DNA of 64,000 nt from Photobacterium proteolyticum (GTDB taxonomy: Bacteria > Pseudomonadota > Gammaproteobacteria > Enterobacterales > Vibrionaceae). The translations under genes were made by a program, and so were the position numbers. Position 1 is the first letter of the stretch, and each line of letters begins with the position of its first letter. The stretch spans positions 18,205 through 82,204 of the forward strand of contig NZ_MJIL01000044.1 in assembly GCF_001939735.1 (NCBI RefSeq). Reading direction: 5' to 3'. The notes below the pieces were generated by a model. It searched no databases. It worked only from the letters and a program-made list of their open reading frames with translations, and was not told the origin of the DNA. Of this stretch, positions 9,055 through 18,622 are shown piece by piece.

Positions 9055-9357
9055 TTACTCTTCTTTTTCGACTAAGTCTTCTGGATGAACGCCATCTTTT
9101 TCCATCAATGCCAGAATCTCAGTCATACGAACTTGGCGCGCTTCGTCTTTAAATTCATGCAATACTGCAATTAAATCATTAATTTTTTGAAGTGGAATAC
9201 GTTTAATTACGGCTTTCTGGCGTCCTGGCACTTCATCAGCAAAATCAATTAACATCTGACGATAATCAACACGCTCTTCTTTAATCGTTCCCGTTGTTGA
9301 ATCAACATTCTTTAACATTGCGGTCAGTGCTTTTTCAGCAGCTGCAAAACTATCCAT
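9055..9357 (-). CDS. Hypothetical protein (100 aa)
   Basis: I do not recognise this family. The protein is soluble, highly charged and predicted to be all alpha-helical, with coiled-coil-like stretches (AAAEKALTAMLKNVDS; HEFKDEARQVRMTEILALME). There is no signal peptide, cysteine or HTH. A fair ribosome-binding site (AGAGGT) lies 7 bases before the ATG at 9357. It appears to be a single gene with no clear terminator. Confidence 0.6.
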   Translation of the reverse strand: MDSFAAAEKALTAMLKNVDSTTGTIKEERVDYRQMLIDFADEVPGRQKAVIKRIPLQKINDLIAVLHEFKDEARQVRMTEILALMEKDGVHPEDLVEKEE

Positions 9358-9831
9358 GAAACATACCTCTTAAATCATATACCAGCATGTTATTACTCAG
9401 GCTTCTGTATGGAAAACCAATACAAGATTTATTTTGCCTATATGCAATAGCCGGGCAATTGAAACTTTCAGCTCAAAAAAGAAAACAACCTCAAAGGAAT
9501 CGTAGAGGTCGATAACTGTCTGTCAATTAACATCAGTAACGATTGCGATATCTATTCACACTCTAATTATAATGGAAATTGACGGCACATGTGGCCCGCA
9601 AGACAGTTTAACAGGCAAATAATACCTCTAGAAAGCAATCTTGTGAACTCAATTTTAAACAAAAACATCATTTCCGCGAGCGAAATGCCCTATCGCAAAG
9701 TTGTTACTCAGTGTGACATTGATATTTTGGTTCAATAGCAGCCATTTAGCAACAGTCACTATTAATAAAAGTAACAATTTCCTTTCGTCAACAGTGAGTC
9801 AAATGGTCGATAACGCAATATAATTGCGAGA

Positions 9832-9912
9832 TATACCCAAGCTACCTCAAGATGCAGGATTCAAAGTGAGACCAGCGAGCTCAGTTCAAGAAAAATGACG
9901 GTAGGAATGGCT
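9832..9912 (-). repeat. Truncated copy of the TATACCC short inverted-repeat element
   Basis: About 81 bases match the reverse complement of the right end of the complete element (35404 back to about 35324) with only a few differences. The match covers the terminal repeat, then AGGATTCAAAGTGAGACCAG, and the segment ending GGTAGGAATGGC. Similarity stops abruptly at about 9912, and no other end was found downstream. Confidence 0.72.
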
Positions 9913-10133
9913 TTTCCTTGTGACCCTGCTTCTCCCCCCGTCTTCATATGCTTCCAGCAAGGTTGAAGGCACGCTCGCCGCAACAAAAAGCTGTCTGGCA
10001 TATCAATCAATCCATAAGAAAACTAATCCTGGAAACATATCTGTTCAATCAGGTAAAGGTTACGAGGCAAAGTCAGCAAAATAGAAGAATGGAACTCGCT
10101 TCAGCAAAAGCAGCCACATGCCAAGCCAGAAGC

Positions 10134-10157
10134 GATGACGATGACGATGACGATGAC
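10134..10157. repeat. Short tandem repeat, 4 x GATGAC
   Basis: Four perfect head-to-tail copies of the hexamer GATGAC. It lies outside any supported gene. In the plus frame it would encode alternating Asp residues. Copy number could vary by slipped-strand mispairing. Confidence 0.8.
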
Positions 10158-10561
10158 TTCAAAACTGCCGTGAATATTGTTCAGCGATCAATACCGTGCT
10201 TTTTCGCAACACATTAATAATGTTCGCTAAGAGTCACGCCGCAAATAAGATTCAGTTTTCCTGTAGCAATGAGCGCTACCTACAGGAGATCAGGTTCAAA
10301 CTGAGCAAAGGCTTTGAACAATATACCATGCTTACTGATAAACTGAATGATTCCCCTGCTAGCGGACCGTTTCGTGGCAATAGTGGCAATCACCTATATA
10401 GAGGAAGCAGACTATAAATAGAGGGAAGTTTGTGGATTTGAAACCACGCATACCCTTTTCTTATTTCTGCTATACCGATCAAGGTTTTGATTTTGCTTTA
10501 AACGAACTTTGTTGTTACCCTTATCGCCGTTAGTAAGATTTTGAATATAATGGCCTTTTGG

Positions 10562-10638
10562 CGGACATTAGCGCAGTTTGGTAGCGCACTACTCTGGGGG
10601 AGTAGGGGTCGCTGGTTCGAATCCAGTATGTCCGACCA
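10562..10638 (+). tRNA. tRNA-Pro (anticodon GGG)
   Basis: The 77-nt cloverleaf is complete. Acceptor CGGACAT pairs with ATGTCCG, the D stem is GCGC/GCGC, the anticodon stem is CTACT/AGTAG around loop CTGGGGG (anticodon GGG), and the T arm is GCTGG-TTCGAAT-CCAGT. The genomic CCA is encoded (ACCA). A TATAAT box lies just upstream. The flanks AATGGCCTTTTGG and CCAAAGGGCCATT are nearly complementary and end in a T-run, so the primary transcript may fold into an extended stem and terminate at about 10655. Confidence 0.96.
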
Positions 10639-10865
10639 AAGGGCCATTTTTATTTCCTGTAAACAACACTTCTCTCGCACCATCTCTCTGTAAACTACAC
10701 AAACCTCCCTCTTATTTTTACGCACACCAAATTGGGTTGATTATCAAATGATAGTTATGTGCTAGCGGTCAAAAACTTGCGATGAATCCAATTTTCTATT
10801 TCATATGATATGCAATTGATCTGTATCAAAGTACTATAGCCAGGTAAGACTTTGAGGAGACAATA

Positions 10866-11051
10866 ATGAAAATCAATCCAACTTGTAGTAAGTGCGGACA
10901 GTCTGATGAGTTCCTTATCACAGAAGATGATGTCTATATCTGTATTTGTGGTCACAAGTGTACAAAGATTGATGAGATAAAGAGTGTTCAAGTTCTTCAG
11001 CCAGCCGAAGAACACTACCAAAACCTGCAAAAGCCAGCTTACATGCACTGA
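10866..11051 (+). CDS. Small zinc-ribbon protein (61 aa)
   Basis: The protein has a CxxC pair near the N-terminus (CSKCGQ) and a second Cys cluster (YICICGHKC), the layout of a single zinc ribbon, with a short polar tail. A strong ribosome-binding site (GAGGAG) lies six bases before the ATG. No partner is evident; it sits alone between tRNA-Pro and the symporter gene. Function is unknown; nucleic-acid or protein binding would be usual for such ribbons. Confidence 0.7.
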   Translation: MKINPTCSKCGQSDEFLITEDDVYICICGHKCTKIDEIKSVQVLQPAEEHYQNLQKPAYMH

Positions 11052-11470
11052 TATTTACGCCTATATAAAGCTAACAACACAACCTTTCTTATTTCACGCT
11101 TTACTGCCCCTTTTAAAGTTCAGCTCCCGGCCCGGGAGCTGCTCATTCTTCCCTCTAATACTTCATTAGAATAGTTATTAACTCGCTATTCATTTGCCCA
11201 AGACGCTTAATTAGAGATTATCCCACGCACTTTTTGTACAAGATTCAGCCAGTTGTTAATTTTTCTTAAAATCCACCAACATTAAATCAGTTAAATTTTC
11301 TACAAATTAAGTTAAATTCAGGTTAAATTGCTTTTTTAAAGCAATTGAACATCGTACAGAATTTCAAATAATTATCATCGCCATACTAAATCTAATTACT
11401 TGAATTTAGTCGATAATTTTTATAGGCAGCCATTCTGTAAGCTTCTGGCTCACAAATCTCATTTGGGAAA

Positions 11471-11486
11471 CGTGAGCAAGATCACA
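11471..11486. promoter_or_regulatory. Candidate CRP-binding site
   Basis: CGTGAGCAAGATCACA fits the CRP consensus TGTGA-N6-TCACA at nine of ten positions. It lies about 225 bases ahead of the symporter start, within reach of an upstream promoter. Catabolite control of amino-acid uptake would be reasonable. The assignment rests on the motif alone. Confidence 0.5.
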
Positions 11487-11551
11487 CTGCATTCAAAGAA
11501 TTTCGTGCTAACTTGCAGCGCCTTCTTTGGGCAATACATCCGATTCTATGT

Positions 11552-11565
11552 TTCACAATTGTGAA
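11552..11565. promoter_or_regulatory. Perfect 14-bp palindrome upstream of symporter
   Basis: TTCACAATTGTGAA is a perfect dyad in the AT-rich leader, 145 bases before the symporter start. It could bind a dimeric regulator. It differs from a CRP site because the half-sites are reversed (TCACA before TGTGA) with no proper spacer. No cognate regulator is encoded next to it. Confidence 0.35.
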
Positions 11566-11709
11566 TGCAACAAGTTACTGATACTGATGCATTTGTGAGC
11601 AAAAAAAAAATATAAATCCAGAATCGTATTCAAGAACTGTCACATATATGGACGTTCCGGTTCGCTCAGCCAGCTTTACTTGGTTGAGCCTGATATACAG
11701 GAAAATTTT

Positions 11710-13200
11710 ATGAGTGTTACTAACGAAACTTGGTTAACATCGCTAAACGATGGCCTGCTGGCTGTGATCGGCGAAGTTAATGGTGTTTTATGGGGCTGGC
11801 TACTTATTTACCTGCTGGTTGCAGTAGGCGTGTACTTCACTTTACGGCTAGGCTTCATTCAAATCCGCCAATTCAAGCATGCTGTTGCTGTTCTTAAAAG
11901 CGGCAAAGATGTTGATAACGGCATCAGCTCGTACCAAGTATTTTGTACTTCAATGGCAGCCCGTGTCGGTACGGGTAACATGGCCGGTGTCGCCGTGGCC
12001 CTTACGGTAGGTGGCCCAGGTGCCATCTTCTGGATGTGGGTTATTGCCCTGTTCGGTATGTCGACTGCATTTATCGAATCAACACTGGCTCAGATCTACA
12101 AAACCAAAGACGTTGACGGTCAATACCGTGGCGGACCTGCATACTACATGGAAAAAGGCCTGGGTATGCGCTGGATGGGTTCACTTTTCTCAGTGTGCCT
12201 GATCATTGCATTTGGTCTAGTGTTCAACGCTGTACAGGCCAATACGATTACAGATGCCCTGAACCACTCTTTCGGTTTTGACGAAACTGTAATGGGCGTA
12301 ATCATTGTTGCGGCCTCTGCGTTCTTCATCATGGGTGGCCTACGCAAAGTAGCCGCTGCATCAGCTCGTATTGTGCCGGTAATGGCAATTGGTTATCTTG
12401 CAATCGCTCTGATTATTGTTGTGATGAACATTACTGAACTACCAGCAGTAGTCGCTCTAATTGTTAAAAGTGCATTTGGCTGGCAAGAAGCTGCGGCAGG
12501 TGGTGTGGCCTACACTATCGCACAAGCTATGCAAAGTGGTATTGCACGTGGTTTGTTCTCAAACGAAGCCGGTATGGGTTCTGCTGCTAACGTAGCAGCA
12601 AGTGCGACGCCAAACCCTAACCACCCTGCCTCTCAAGGCTTTGTTCAAATGCTTGGCGTATTTGCAGATACACTAGTTATTTGTACGGCTTCTGCAGCGA
12701 TGATCATGCTGTCAGGTGTTATGGACCAGCCAGATGCTGCATCAGGTATCGGTCTACTACAACAGGCACTAACCAATGAGCTAGGTGGCTGGACGACTTA
12801 CTTTATGGCAGCAGCTATTCTGCTATTCTGCTTCTCGTCTATCATTGCGAACTACACCTATGCAGAAACAAACATCATGTTCCTTAACGGTAATACCAAA
12901 AAAGGCTTGTTTGTATTCCGTCTGATTGTTCTGGCTATGGTAATGTTCGGCTCTGTCGCTTCCCTGCCGGTAGTTTGGAACCTTGCAGATGCTTCTATGG
13001 GCTTCATGGCACTGATCAACATCATTGCGCTGGTTATGCTGTCTAAGCTGGCTATCAAAGTCATCAAAGACTACGAGCAGCAGCTTAAAGCCGGCAAAAC
13101 GCCTGAGTTTGACCGCTCTAAGTTCCCTGAGCTAGACGAGCTGGATGGTGCATGGCACCCAGAAGGTACTGAGCCTGTTGCGGCTTCAGTGACTAAGTAA
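11710..13200 (+). CDS. Sodium:alanine/glycine symporter, AGCS family
   Basis: This 496-residue inner-membrane protein has about 11 hydrophobic segments and the family signatures of AGCS carriers (AlsT/AgcS): a Gly-rich N-terminal motif (AARVGTGNMAGVAVALTVGG) and the conserved SGIARGLFSNEAGMGSA segment. It should import alanine and/or glycine with Na+. ATG 11710 is preferred over an in-frame TTG 30 bases upstream because AGGAAAA precedes it and family members start here. It ends before a strong terminator. A CRP-like site lies upstream. A second, riboswitch-controlled paralogue is at 42773-44149. Confidence 0.92.
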   Translation: MSVTNETWLTSLNDGLLAVIGEVNGVLWGWLLIYLLVAVGVYFTLRLGFIQIRQFKHAVAVLKSGKDVDNGISSYQVFCTSMAARVGTGNMAGVAVALTVGGPGAIFWMWVIALFGMSTAFIESTLAQIYKTKDVDGQYRGGPAYYMEKGLGMRWMGSLFSVCLIIAFGLVFNAVQANTITDALNHSFGFDETVMGVIIVAASAFFIMGGLRKVAAASARIVPVMAIGYLAIALIIVVMNITELPAVVALIVKSAFGWQEAAAGGVAYTIAQAMQSGIARGLFSNEAGMGSAANVAASATPNPNHPASQGFVQMLGVFADTLVICTASAAMIMLSGVMDQPDAASGIGLLQQALTNELGGWTTYFMAAAILLFCFSSIIANYTYAETNIMFLNGNTKKGLFVFRLIVLAMVMFGSVASLPVVWNLADASMGFMALINIIALVMLSKLAIKVIKDYEQQLKAGKTPEFDRSKFPELDELDGAWHPEGTEPVAASVTK

Positions 13201-13253
13201 TCCAGCACAATAAACTAATGCAGTGAGATAATTTATCTCCTACTTGGAATAAC

Positions 13254-13285
13254 AAAAAGCCAGCAAATGCTGGCTTTTTCTTTTA
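13254..13285. terminator. Terminator between symporter and GH31 gene
   Basis: AAAAAGCCAGCA pairs with TGCTGGCTTTTT around a two-base loop, followed by a T-rich stretch (TTTTTCTTTT). It lies between two convergent genes and can work in both directions. Confidence 0.92.
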
Positions 13286-13308
13286 TTGTTCGGCGGAATT
13301 ACTGAGGA

Positions 13309-15957
13309 TTACTCAAACTCTACCGAAACTGTTAATTGCTTCTCTACCGGCAACGCAGCGCTCTCTATCACTATCCCGCCTTCTTGCTGTTTCCAGCCAG
13401 TCATCGGCTTGCCGTTGAGTTTTACTGTCTTCACCTTGCCTTCAAGACCAAACCATTCAAGATGTAGCGGACGTGCCGCCGGTGCATTTGCATACTCACC
13501 TTCAGATGAAATCAGCAACTGAACACCATTGGTCATCCCTTTTGTTTTCAGAGTTGTTTTACGTAACTCTCCCTTAAGGTATGCATTGGTGGCACCATCA
13601 TCTTCATAAAGCGTAAACTCCCCGTTGCTACCGTAAATTCTTGCTCCAAGAACGACCGGCACATCACTGGTTAATGGCATTTCTTGCTGTGCATTGACCG
13701 GTATAATGGCGCCTTGGCGAGCAAATAGCGGCAAGGTCAACACGTCATTATCGATAACAGAAAGCTGTTTGAACCACTCCCCTTTACTGACAACTTGTTT
13801 ACCAGTGCGGTAGTCAAACCAGGTTCCACTCGGTAAGTAGACATCTGTCGCTGTTTGACCTCTTTTCGCAATAGCAGCCCCCAGCAAATCTTTACCCATC
13901 ATTTTCTGGGCCGGAAGATTCTTGGCCATAGGATCGCCGCCGAAGTAGTAATCCATTGACGGATAAACAGGCTCTGCTGCAATATTGGCACGGTGAGCCA
14001 ATGAGTATAGGTACGGAATTAACTGGTAGCGCAACTTAATGCTGGCTTTGTTACTTGCAAGATCACCAACACGATCCGGCGCCGTTTCTTTACAGTTACA
14101 TAGGTTTTCGGTGTGCGGGCGAACAGGCACCTCAAACAAAGAACTGTAGGCGAACCACTGTGTATAGGTTTCATCCAGAGCCGCTTCTTGCTCTTCAGGC
14201 AAAACACTGAGCGCACGGCGGTGGAAACCACCAATATCTGAACTGTAGTAGTCGATTCCAGACAGCACCATATTTGGCTGCATGCTGAACTGGGTGGCCA
14301 GGCTCTCGAGGTTGGTACCAATATCCGCCGACCACATAGTCGCACCAAAGCGCTGAATACCAGGCGCCCCTGAGCGCGACATCATAAACGGACGCACGTC
14401 AGTCTCATTGCGCTGATAGCCGTTGTAGATACTTTCCAACCACTTGTAGTTATAAATATTGTGGACATCATTCTGCTTTTTCCCACCAGCATATACGCTT
14501 AGCGGGTTATACATTTCAGGCTCACCCAAGTCAGTCCAGTGACCAATCACGCCCATCTCGATGAGTGGTTTACGTTTCCAGTCGTGCCAATGGTCACCTG
14601 CTTCTGGATTAGTCCAGTCGATCATGCCACCTTTGCCCCACCAGTAGCCGTAGCCATTCGGATCGGAGTCAATAGGCTTATCGGTTTGTGGGCCCATCAC
14701 TAAGTGTCCGTTTTCGGCTAGGTCTGCGTGCTCCTCCAAGCCATCGCTGACGTAGGACTCCTCTATCAGCATCATGCCAACACCCTGCTCTTTGAGTGCC
14801 TTAATTTTCTGCTCTGGTGCCGGGAAATGTTCGAGATCCCAGGTCAGAGTTCCCATCGGACTGGTTGCGCTAAATGCTTCGACGTTACCGAACCACTGCA
14901 GATCCATTACCACACCGTCGATAGGAAAATCCTGCTGCTTTAGCGTACTTAATTTATCATCAAGCTCCTGCCAGTTATCAAAACCATATTCCGACAGCCA
15001 CATCCCAAACAGCTTACGCGGCGGTACAAGCGGGTTCCCCACCAACGCCATATATTGCTGTCTTAGATCAGGCAGATCATCACCAGCCATAAACAAAAAG
15101 CTCGGCTTACCTTCAAGCTGTGATACTTTCCAAGGTGCTTTGGTGAAATCCCAGTTCGCTGAATACACCGTATCCAGGTACAACGCGTAATTCTGCTGCT
15201 TCGAGTTCAATGCATACAACACAGGAAACTGGGTGTTACCAGTACCGCCGCCCTGGTAGCCTTCCATCTTATTGCCGCCCTGGCGCTTGAACCCAAGCCA
15301 GTTAGCATTAAGCTTACCAGGGGCATGAAATTCCTGTCCCAGCCCGTTTAGCTGATAATCACCTTCTGAATTGAGGGTAAAGCTGTTGCTCTTCTCAGGG
15401 CAAATCTCGCTAAGCTGGCCTTTTGCTTTCGATGTAACCGTCATGCAGAGGGTTTGCGGATCAACACCTACCTTCAAATTGGCCGTTTCAAAGCCACCTT
15501 GGATACGGTTTAGTGCCGACGGTCCGCTAAATTCATCAAGCTTAATTAACTCGGTGGAAGGTAGCGCCTGATCTTTAGACTGCGCTTTAAAGGCAATATG
15601 AAGAACATCATCATCAAGCACGTCGATAGCTAAATCACGTACCGGTTGGCGGGCCTTGTCGAGAATTCTCGTTTGATGCTGCGCGACAACATCATTGCCC
15701 AGTTGCTCAGTGAGCGAAGAAAGAAAGGCTTGCTGACTATAATATGTCTTGCCGATCATAGGCTTCAGAGCTTTGCGCAGGTTCACCTCAGGAATTGCTT
15801 TGCGCATCCTGAATATCTGGGCGGCTTCCAATCGGTAGCTTTCGCTGTTCTGATAGCGAAAATGTTCGACCTCTGCAAAGGCCGAGCAACTTATTGCCAG
15901 TAAGCTAGGCACAGCAATCCCCAACATCAAATGCTGTAATGGTTTCTTTCCCGTCAT
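13309..15957 (-). CDS. Secreted glycoside hydrolase family 31 (alpha-glucosidase-like)
   Basis: The 882-residue protein begins with a signal peptide (KKPLQHLMLGIAVPSLLAIS, cleavage after CSAFA). A beta-sandwich domain, a TIM barrel and C-terminal beta domains follow. The GH31 nucleophile is the Asp in HWTDLGEPEMYN (about residue 476); the general acid is probably the Asp in MWSADIGTN (about residue 545). It should cleave alpha-linked glucosides or related sugars in the periplasm or outside the cell; the exact linkage cannot be told. The ATG at 15957 is chosen over one 36 bases upstream because of AAGGAAG before it and the signal peptide after it. The gene stands alone, divergent from a nucleotidase. 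Confidence 0.9.
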   Translation of the reverse strand: MTGKKPLQHLMLGIAVPSLLAISCSAFAEVEHFRYQNSESYRLEAAQIFRMRKAIPEVNLRKALKPMIGKTYYSQQAFLSSLTEQLGNDVVAQHQTRILDKARQPVRDLAIDVLDDDVLHIAFKAQSKDQALPSTELIKLDEFSGPSALNRIQGGFETANLKVGVDPQTLCMTVTSKAKGQLSEICPEKSNSFTLNSEGDYQLNGLGQEFHAPGKLNANWLGFKRQGGNKMEGYQGGGTGNTQFPVLYALNSKQQNYALYLDTVYSANWDFTKAPWKVSQLEGKPSFLFMAGDDLPDLRQQYMALVGNPLVPPRKLFGMWLSEYGFDNWQELDDKLSTLKQQDFPIDGVVMDLQWFGNVEAFSATSPMGTLTWDLEHFPAPEQKIKALKEQGVGMMLIEESYVSDGLEEHADLAENGHLVMGPQTDKPIDSDPNGYGYWWGKGGMIDWTNPEAGDHWHDWKRKPLIEMGVIGHWTDLGEPEMYNPLSVYAGGKKQNDVHNIYNYKWLESIYNGYQRNETDVRPFMMSRSGAPGIQRFGATMWSADIGTNLESLATQFSMQPNMVLSGIDYYSSDIGGFHRRALSVLPEEQEAALDETYTQWFAYSSLFEVPVRPHTENLCNCKETAPDRVGDLASNKASIKLRYQLIPYLYSLAHRANIAAEPVYPSMDYYFGGDPMAKNLPAQKMMGKDLLGAAIAKRGQTATDVYLPSGTWFDYRTGKQVVSKGEWFKQLSVIDNDVLTLPLFARQGAIIPVNAQQEMPLTSDVPVVLGARIYGSNGEFTLYEDDGATNAYLKGELRKTTLKTKGMTNGVQLLISSEGEYANAPAARPLHLEWFGLEGKVKTVKLNGKPMTGWKQQEGGIVIESAALPVEKQLTVSVEFE

Positions 15958-16537
15958 GGTTCTTCCTTTAAATGGTACCGGGCAGCTAGTCACGCATTAT
16001 TAATAGTTTCAGTAATAACGCTGATCTCTTTGCTAATGGTATTTTCAATATAATTAATGGGAATATACGTCGAGGAAAAACCACTGAAAAGTGATTGTTA
16101 TCAATAATTTATTTGTACTGGTTACGTCACTAAATGTGCAATCAAAAGTAAACCGCAGTCACAGAATGTGATGATGGTTATGGTTTAGTATGAAGCCACC
16201 ATTGGCATACTCCTTTTTGGATCCATTTCCATCGCAAGCAAAATCCTCGCACAGAACTAACGAGCAATAATCACTCAGCAAGACGGTTAAATTCCCGACA
16301 ATTAAACCAGCAGAGTTATCATTTCTTTTATTAAGCCTTCTGCCCGTTTATTGCTTTTCTTCCTACAACCTATTAATTATCAGTTAGCTACGAAAACGTT
16401 GTCATAACCTTCATCTTATTCATAATGCAACTGTATGTATTTCGTCATTGCTCATACTAGTAATCTTGGCTATATTGCGCCCGCCTCGCCATTTGCGGGG
16501 CATTTTTTTATCTGAGTTTTACTTTTTAGGTAGTTAT
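15958..16537. promoter_or_regulatory. Divergent promoter region, GH31 gene and nucleotidase
   Basis: This 580-bp AT-rich region must hold promoters for both genes. Two similar 13-mers, GTCACTAAATGTG (16126-16138) and GTCACAGAATGTG (16158-16170), lie 32 bp apart, about three helical turns, about 170-210 bp from the GH31 start, and may be a tandem operator. Nearer the nucleotidase, GCCTCGCCATTTGCGGGGC followed by TTTTTTT (about 16484-16509) could fold into a terminator-like hairpin in the leader. No regulator gene is adjacent. Confidence 0.35.
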
Positions 16538-18537
16538 ATGACCTTTTCTAAGCCTCTCGTCGCATTATCTGTCACGCTGGCCTTGGCTGGCTGTACGCAA
16601 ACAGCGAATCAATCAGAATCGAATCAACAGGACCATACCTTCACGCTAACCGTTGCCCATATCAACGACACGCATTCCAATTTCGATCCGGTTAAATCCA
16701 GCTTCAAAGCCGACGAAAAACTGGTTTATAACGAGTTTGGTGGCTTCCCTCGCCTGCAAACGATGGCTGAAGAATACAAACAGGCTGCCAAACAACAAGA
16801 CAACAGTTTTCTATTCCTGCACGGCGGCGATGCATGGCAAGGTAGTGCCTATTTCAAGCTCAACGAAGGGGCTATGAATGCCGAGCTTCTAAGCAAAATG
16901 AGCCTGGAGCTATGGCACTGGGCAACCACGAGTTCGACCTGAACAATGCCAAGCTCAACCAGTTCATCAGTGATATCAACTTCCCGGTTGTTGCCGCTAA
17001 TATCGATACCAGCCACGATGCCGATCTAAAAGATCAAACAAACCTTAAACCTTTTGTTGTCTTCACTTTCGACGGAAACAGCAAAACAGTGATCAATGAT
17101 CTGGATAACTTGCCTGAGAATAAAGACCTGGTTGCAGTATTCGGTATCGCCCTTGACGACATGCCTAACCTGGCACCGAATACCGGTAAGGTGATATTCC
17201 ATGACATGGTTGAATCCTCTCAGGCCACTGTCGATATGCTTGAAGAAAAGGGAATCAATAACATTGTTGCTCTCACCCACATTGGTAATGCCGTTGATCT
17301 GGAGATCGCATCGAAAGTAAACGGTATCGATCTAATTGTCGGCGGTCACTCTCACACACTCCTTGGTGATTTCACCAATATCGGCCATGACCACAATGGT
17401 GTCTATGCGCAGATGGTACAAAACCCCAATGGCCAGAGCCAAACCTGTGTGGTTCAGGCCGGCCAATATGCGCAGGCAATTGGCCGACTTGCTGTTAGTT
17501 TCGATACCAATGGCGAAGTAACAGCCTGTAACGGTCTCAATACCCTACTGAGCAATGACGAATACTTCCACTCCCCGACCCGAGAAACGGAAAGCCAGTT
17601 CAATAAGGCTGATACAGCCAAAGTGGTTGATTTCATCGATGACGAAGACAATATCACCATCACCGAGGAAGAACCGGCGATGCGTGGTCTGATAGACAGC
17701 AAGTACAAGCCTGCCGTCGACCAGGCGTACGGAAACGTGATTGCTCAGGTTACTGAAGAAATTACCCACGAGCGCCGCCCGGGTGATCGTGGAACAGACA
17801 AACATGGCTCGGATGTTGCTGCAATTATTGCCGAAGGGCAGTACTACTGGGCGAATACCGCAGAAGTTCAGCAAGTCACCGGGATGAGAGTCGACTTTGC
17901 CCTCATCGGGGCTGGTGGTATCCGTACCAATATCGAAGCTGGTGAATACCGTGAAGGCAACGTCTCACTCGAAATGCTACCATTCTCAAACTTCATGTCA
18001 GTGCTGCCGGTGAAGGGGGCTGATATCAAAGCTCTCATCGAAGGCGCTATTTCCGCTACCTTGCCTGAAGGTTCACATGCCGGCAAGTTCCCGTACGGCG
18101 GCCATATTCGCTATCAATACTCAGAAACCATCGCTAACCAGGCTGGTAAGCTGGATTATGTTGAAGTAATGACGGGACCAGCTGAAAACCCAACCTGGAC
18201 AGCACTTGATGACAACAAAACCTACAACGTTGCAATCAACAACTACAACGCAACAGGTAATGACGGCTGGACACCGCTATTCAAGGCACAGAAAAACAGC
18301 TCAGGCCGCGTTGATCTTGCCTATGTCGACGGCAAGCTAACAAGCTTTACAGTGAAGAATATCGAGGACGTTGGCGGAAAATATAAAGTTCGCTACAAGA
18401 CCCAGGGACCGGACTGCAAGGCAGATAACGTCCGTTGTAATACCGACGCCCAGTCAGTTATCGACTTCATTGCCAATGAGCGACCGGCGCTTACACCGCT
18501 CGACTATCAAGTCGTGACTTTCGAGCGAATCAAGTAA
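16538..18537 (+). pseudogene. 5'-nucleotidase/metallophosphoesterase lipoprotein, frameshifted
   Basis: The frame from ATG 16538 begins with a lipoprotein signal (LALAGC, Cys19) and the metallophosphoesterase motifs HINDTHSNFDP and GGDAWQGSAYF, then breaks at about 16905-16912. The remainder continues in another frame from MALGNHEFD, through VGGHSHTLL, to a complete 5'-nucleotidase C-terminal domain ending at 18537. Adding one base near 16907 would join AELLSKMSLxAMALGNHEFDL, as expected for UshA-like enzymes that hydrolyse nucleotides or UDP-sugars in the periplasm. The rest is intact with no other stops, so this is a recent mutation or a sequencing error. An ATG at 16912 could give a product without the first metal ligands. 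Confidence 0.85.
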
Positions 18538-18591
18538 GTCGTTAAGAGGTAAAGCTCAGCAGTTACTGCCGAAACAAACCGCTAACTACCC

Positions 18592-18620
18592 AAGGGCTTT
18601 CTGTTCGAAAGCCCTTTCTA
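18592..18620. terminator. Terminator after the nucleotidase
   Basis: AAGGGCTTTC and GAAAGCCCTT pair around TGTTC, followed by TCTATTTC. It lies between convergent genes. Confidence 0.85.
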
Positions 18621-18622
18621 TT

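Larger units (their letters stand above)
9358..10561. other. 1.2-kb region without a convincing gene
   Basis: Apart from the repeat fragment (9832-9912), the GATGAC tandem repeat (10134-10157) and the tRNA-Pro promoter (a TATAAT at 10546-10551, 11 bases before the tRNA), nothing firm is seen. Plus-strand frames at 9948-10217 and 10196-10417 lack ribosome-binding sites and have compositions unlike proteins: one contains an Asp run translated from the tandem repeat, the other ends in tRNA-promoter-side DNA. The stretch looks like accumulated intergenic debris between a hypothetical gene and the tRNA. Confidence 0.5.
11052..11709. other. 658-bp AT-rich leader region of the symporter gene
   Basis: It begins with a perfect GC-rich palindrome at 11121-11141 (CAGCTCCCGG either side of C), which may end the zinc-ribbon transcript although no T-tract follows. 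The rest is AT-rich and carries a CRP-like site and a second palindrome (listed separately). An in-frame TTG at 11680 is a less likely start for the symporter. No riboswitch pattern was found here, in contrast to the second symporter gene at 42773. Confidence 0.5.

Noticed and set aside
8906..9088. 60-codon plus-strand frame
   Set aside because: Runs into the opposite hypothetical gene, has no good ribosome-binding site and an unlikely composition.
9948..10417. Two overlapping plus-strand frames (9948-10217 and 10196-10417) as possible genes
   Set aside because: No ribosome-binding sites, Asp run derived from a tandem repeat, and location within repeat-element debris.
10498..10725. Minus-strand frame across tRNA-Pro
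   Set aside because: It overlaps the tRNA gene completely; translated tRNA sequence is not protein-like.
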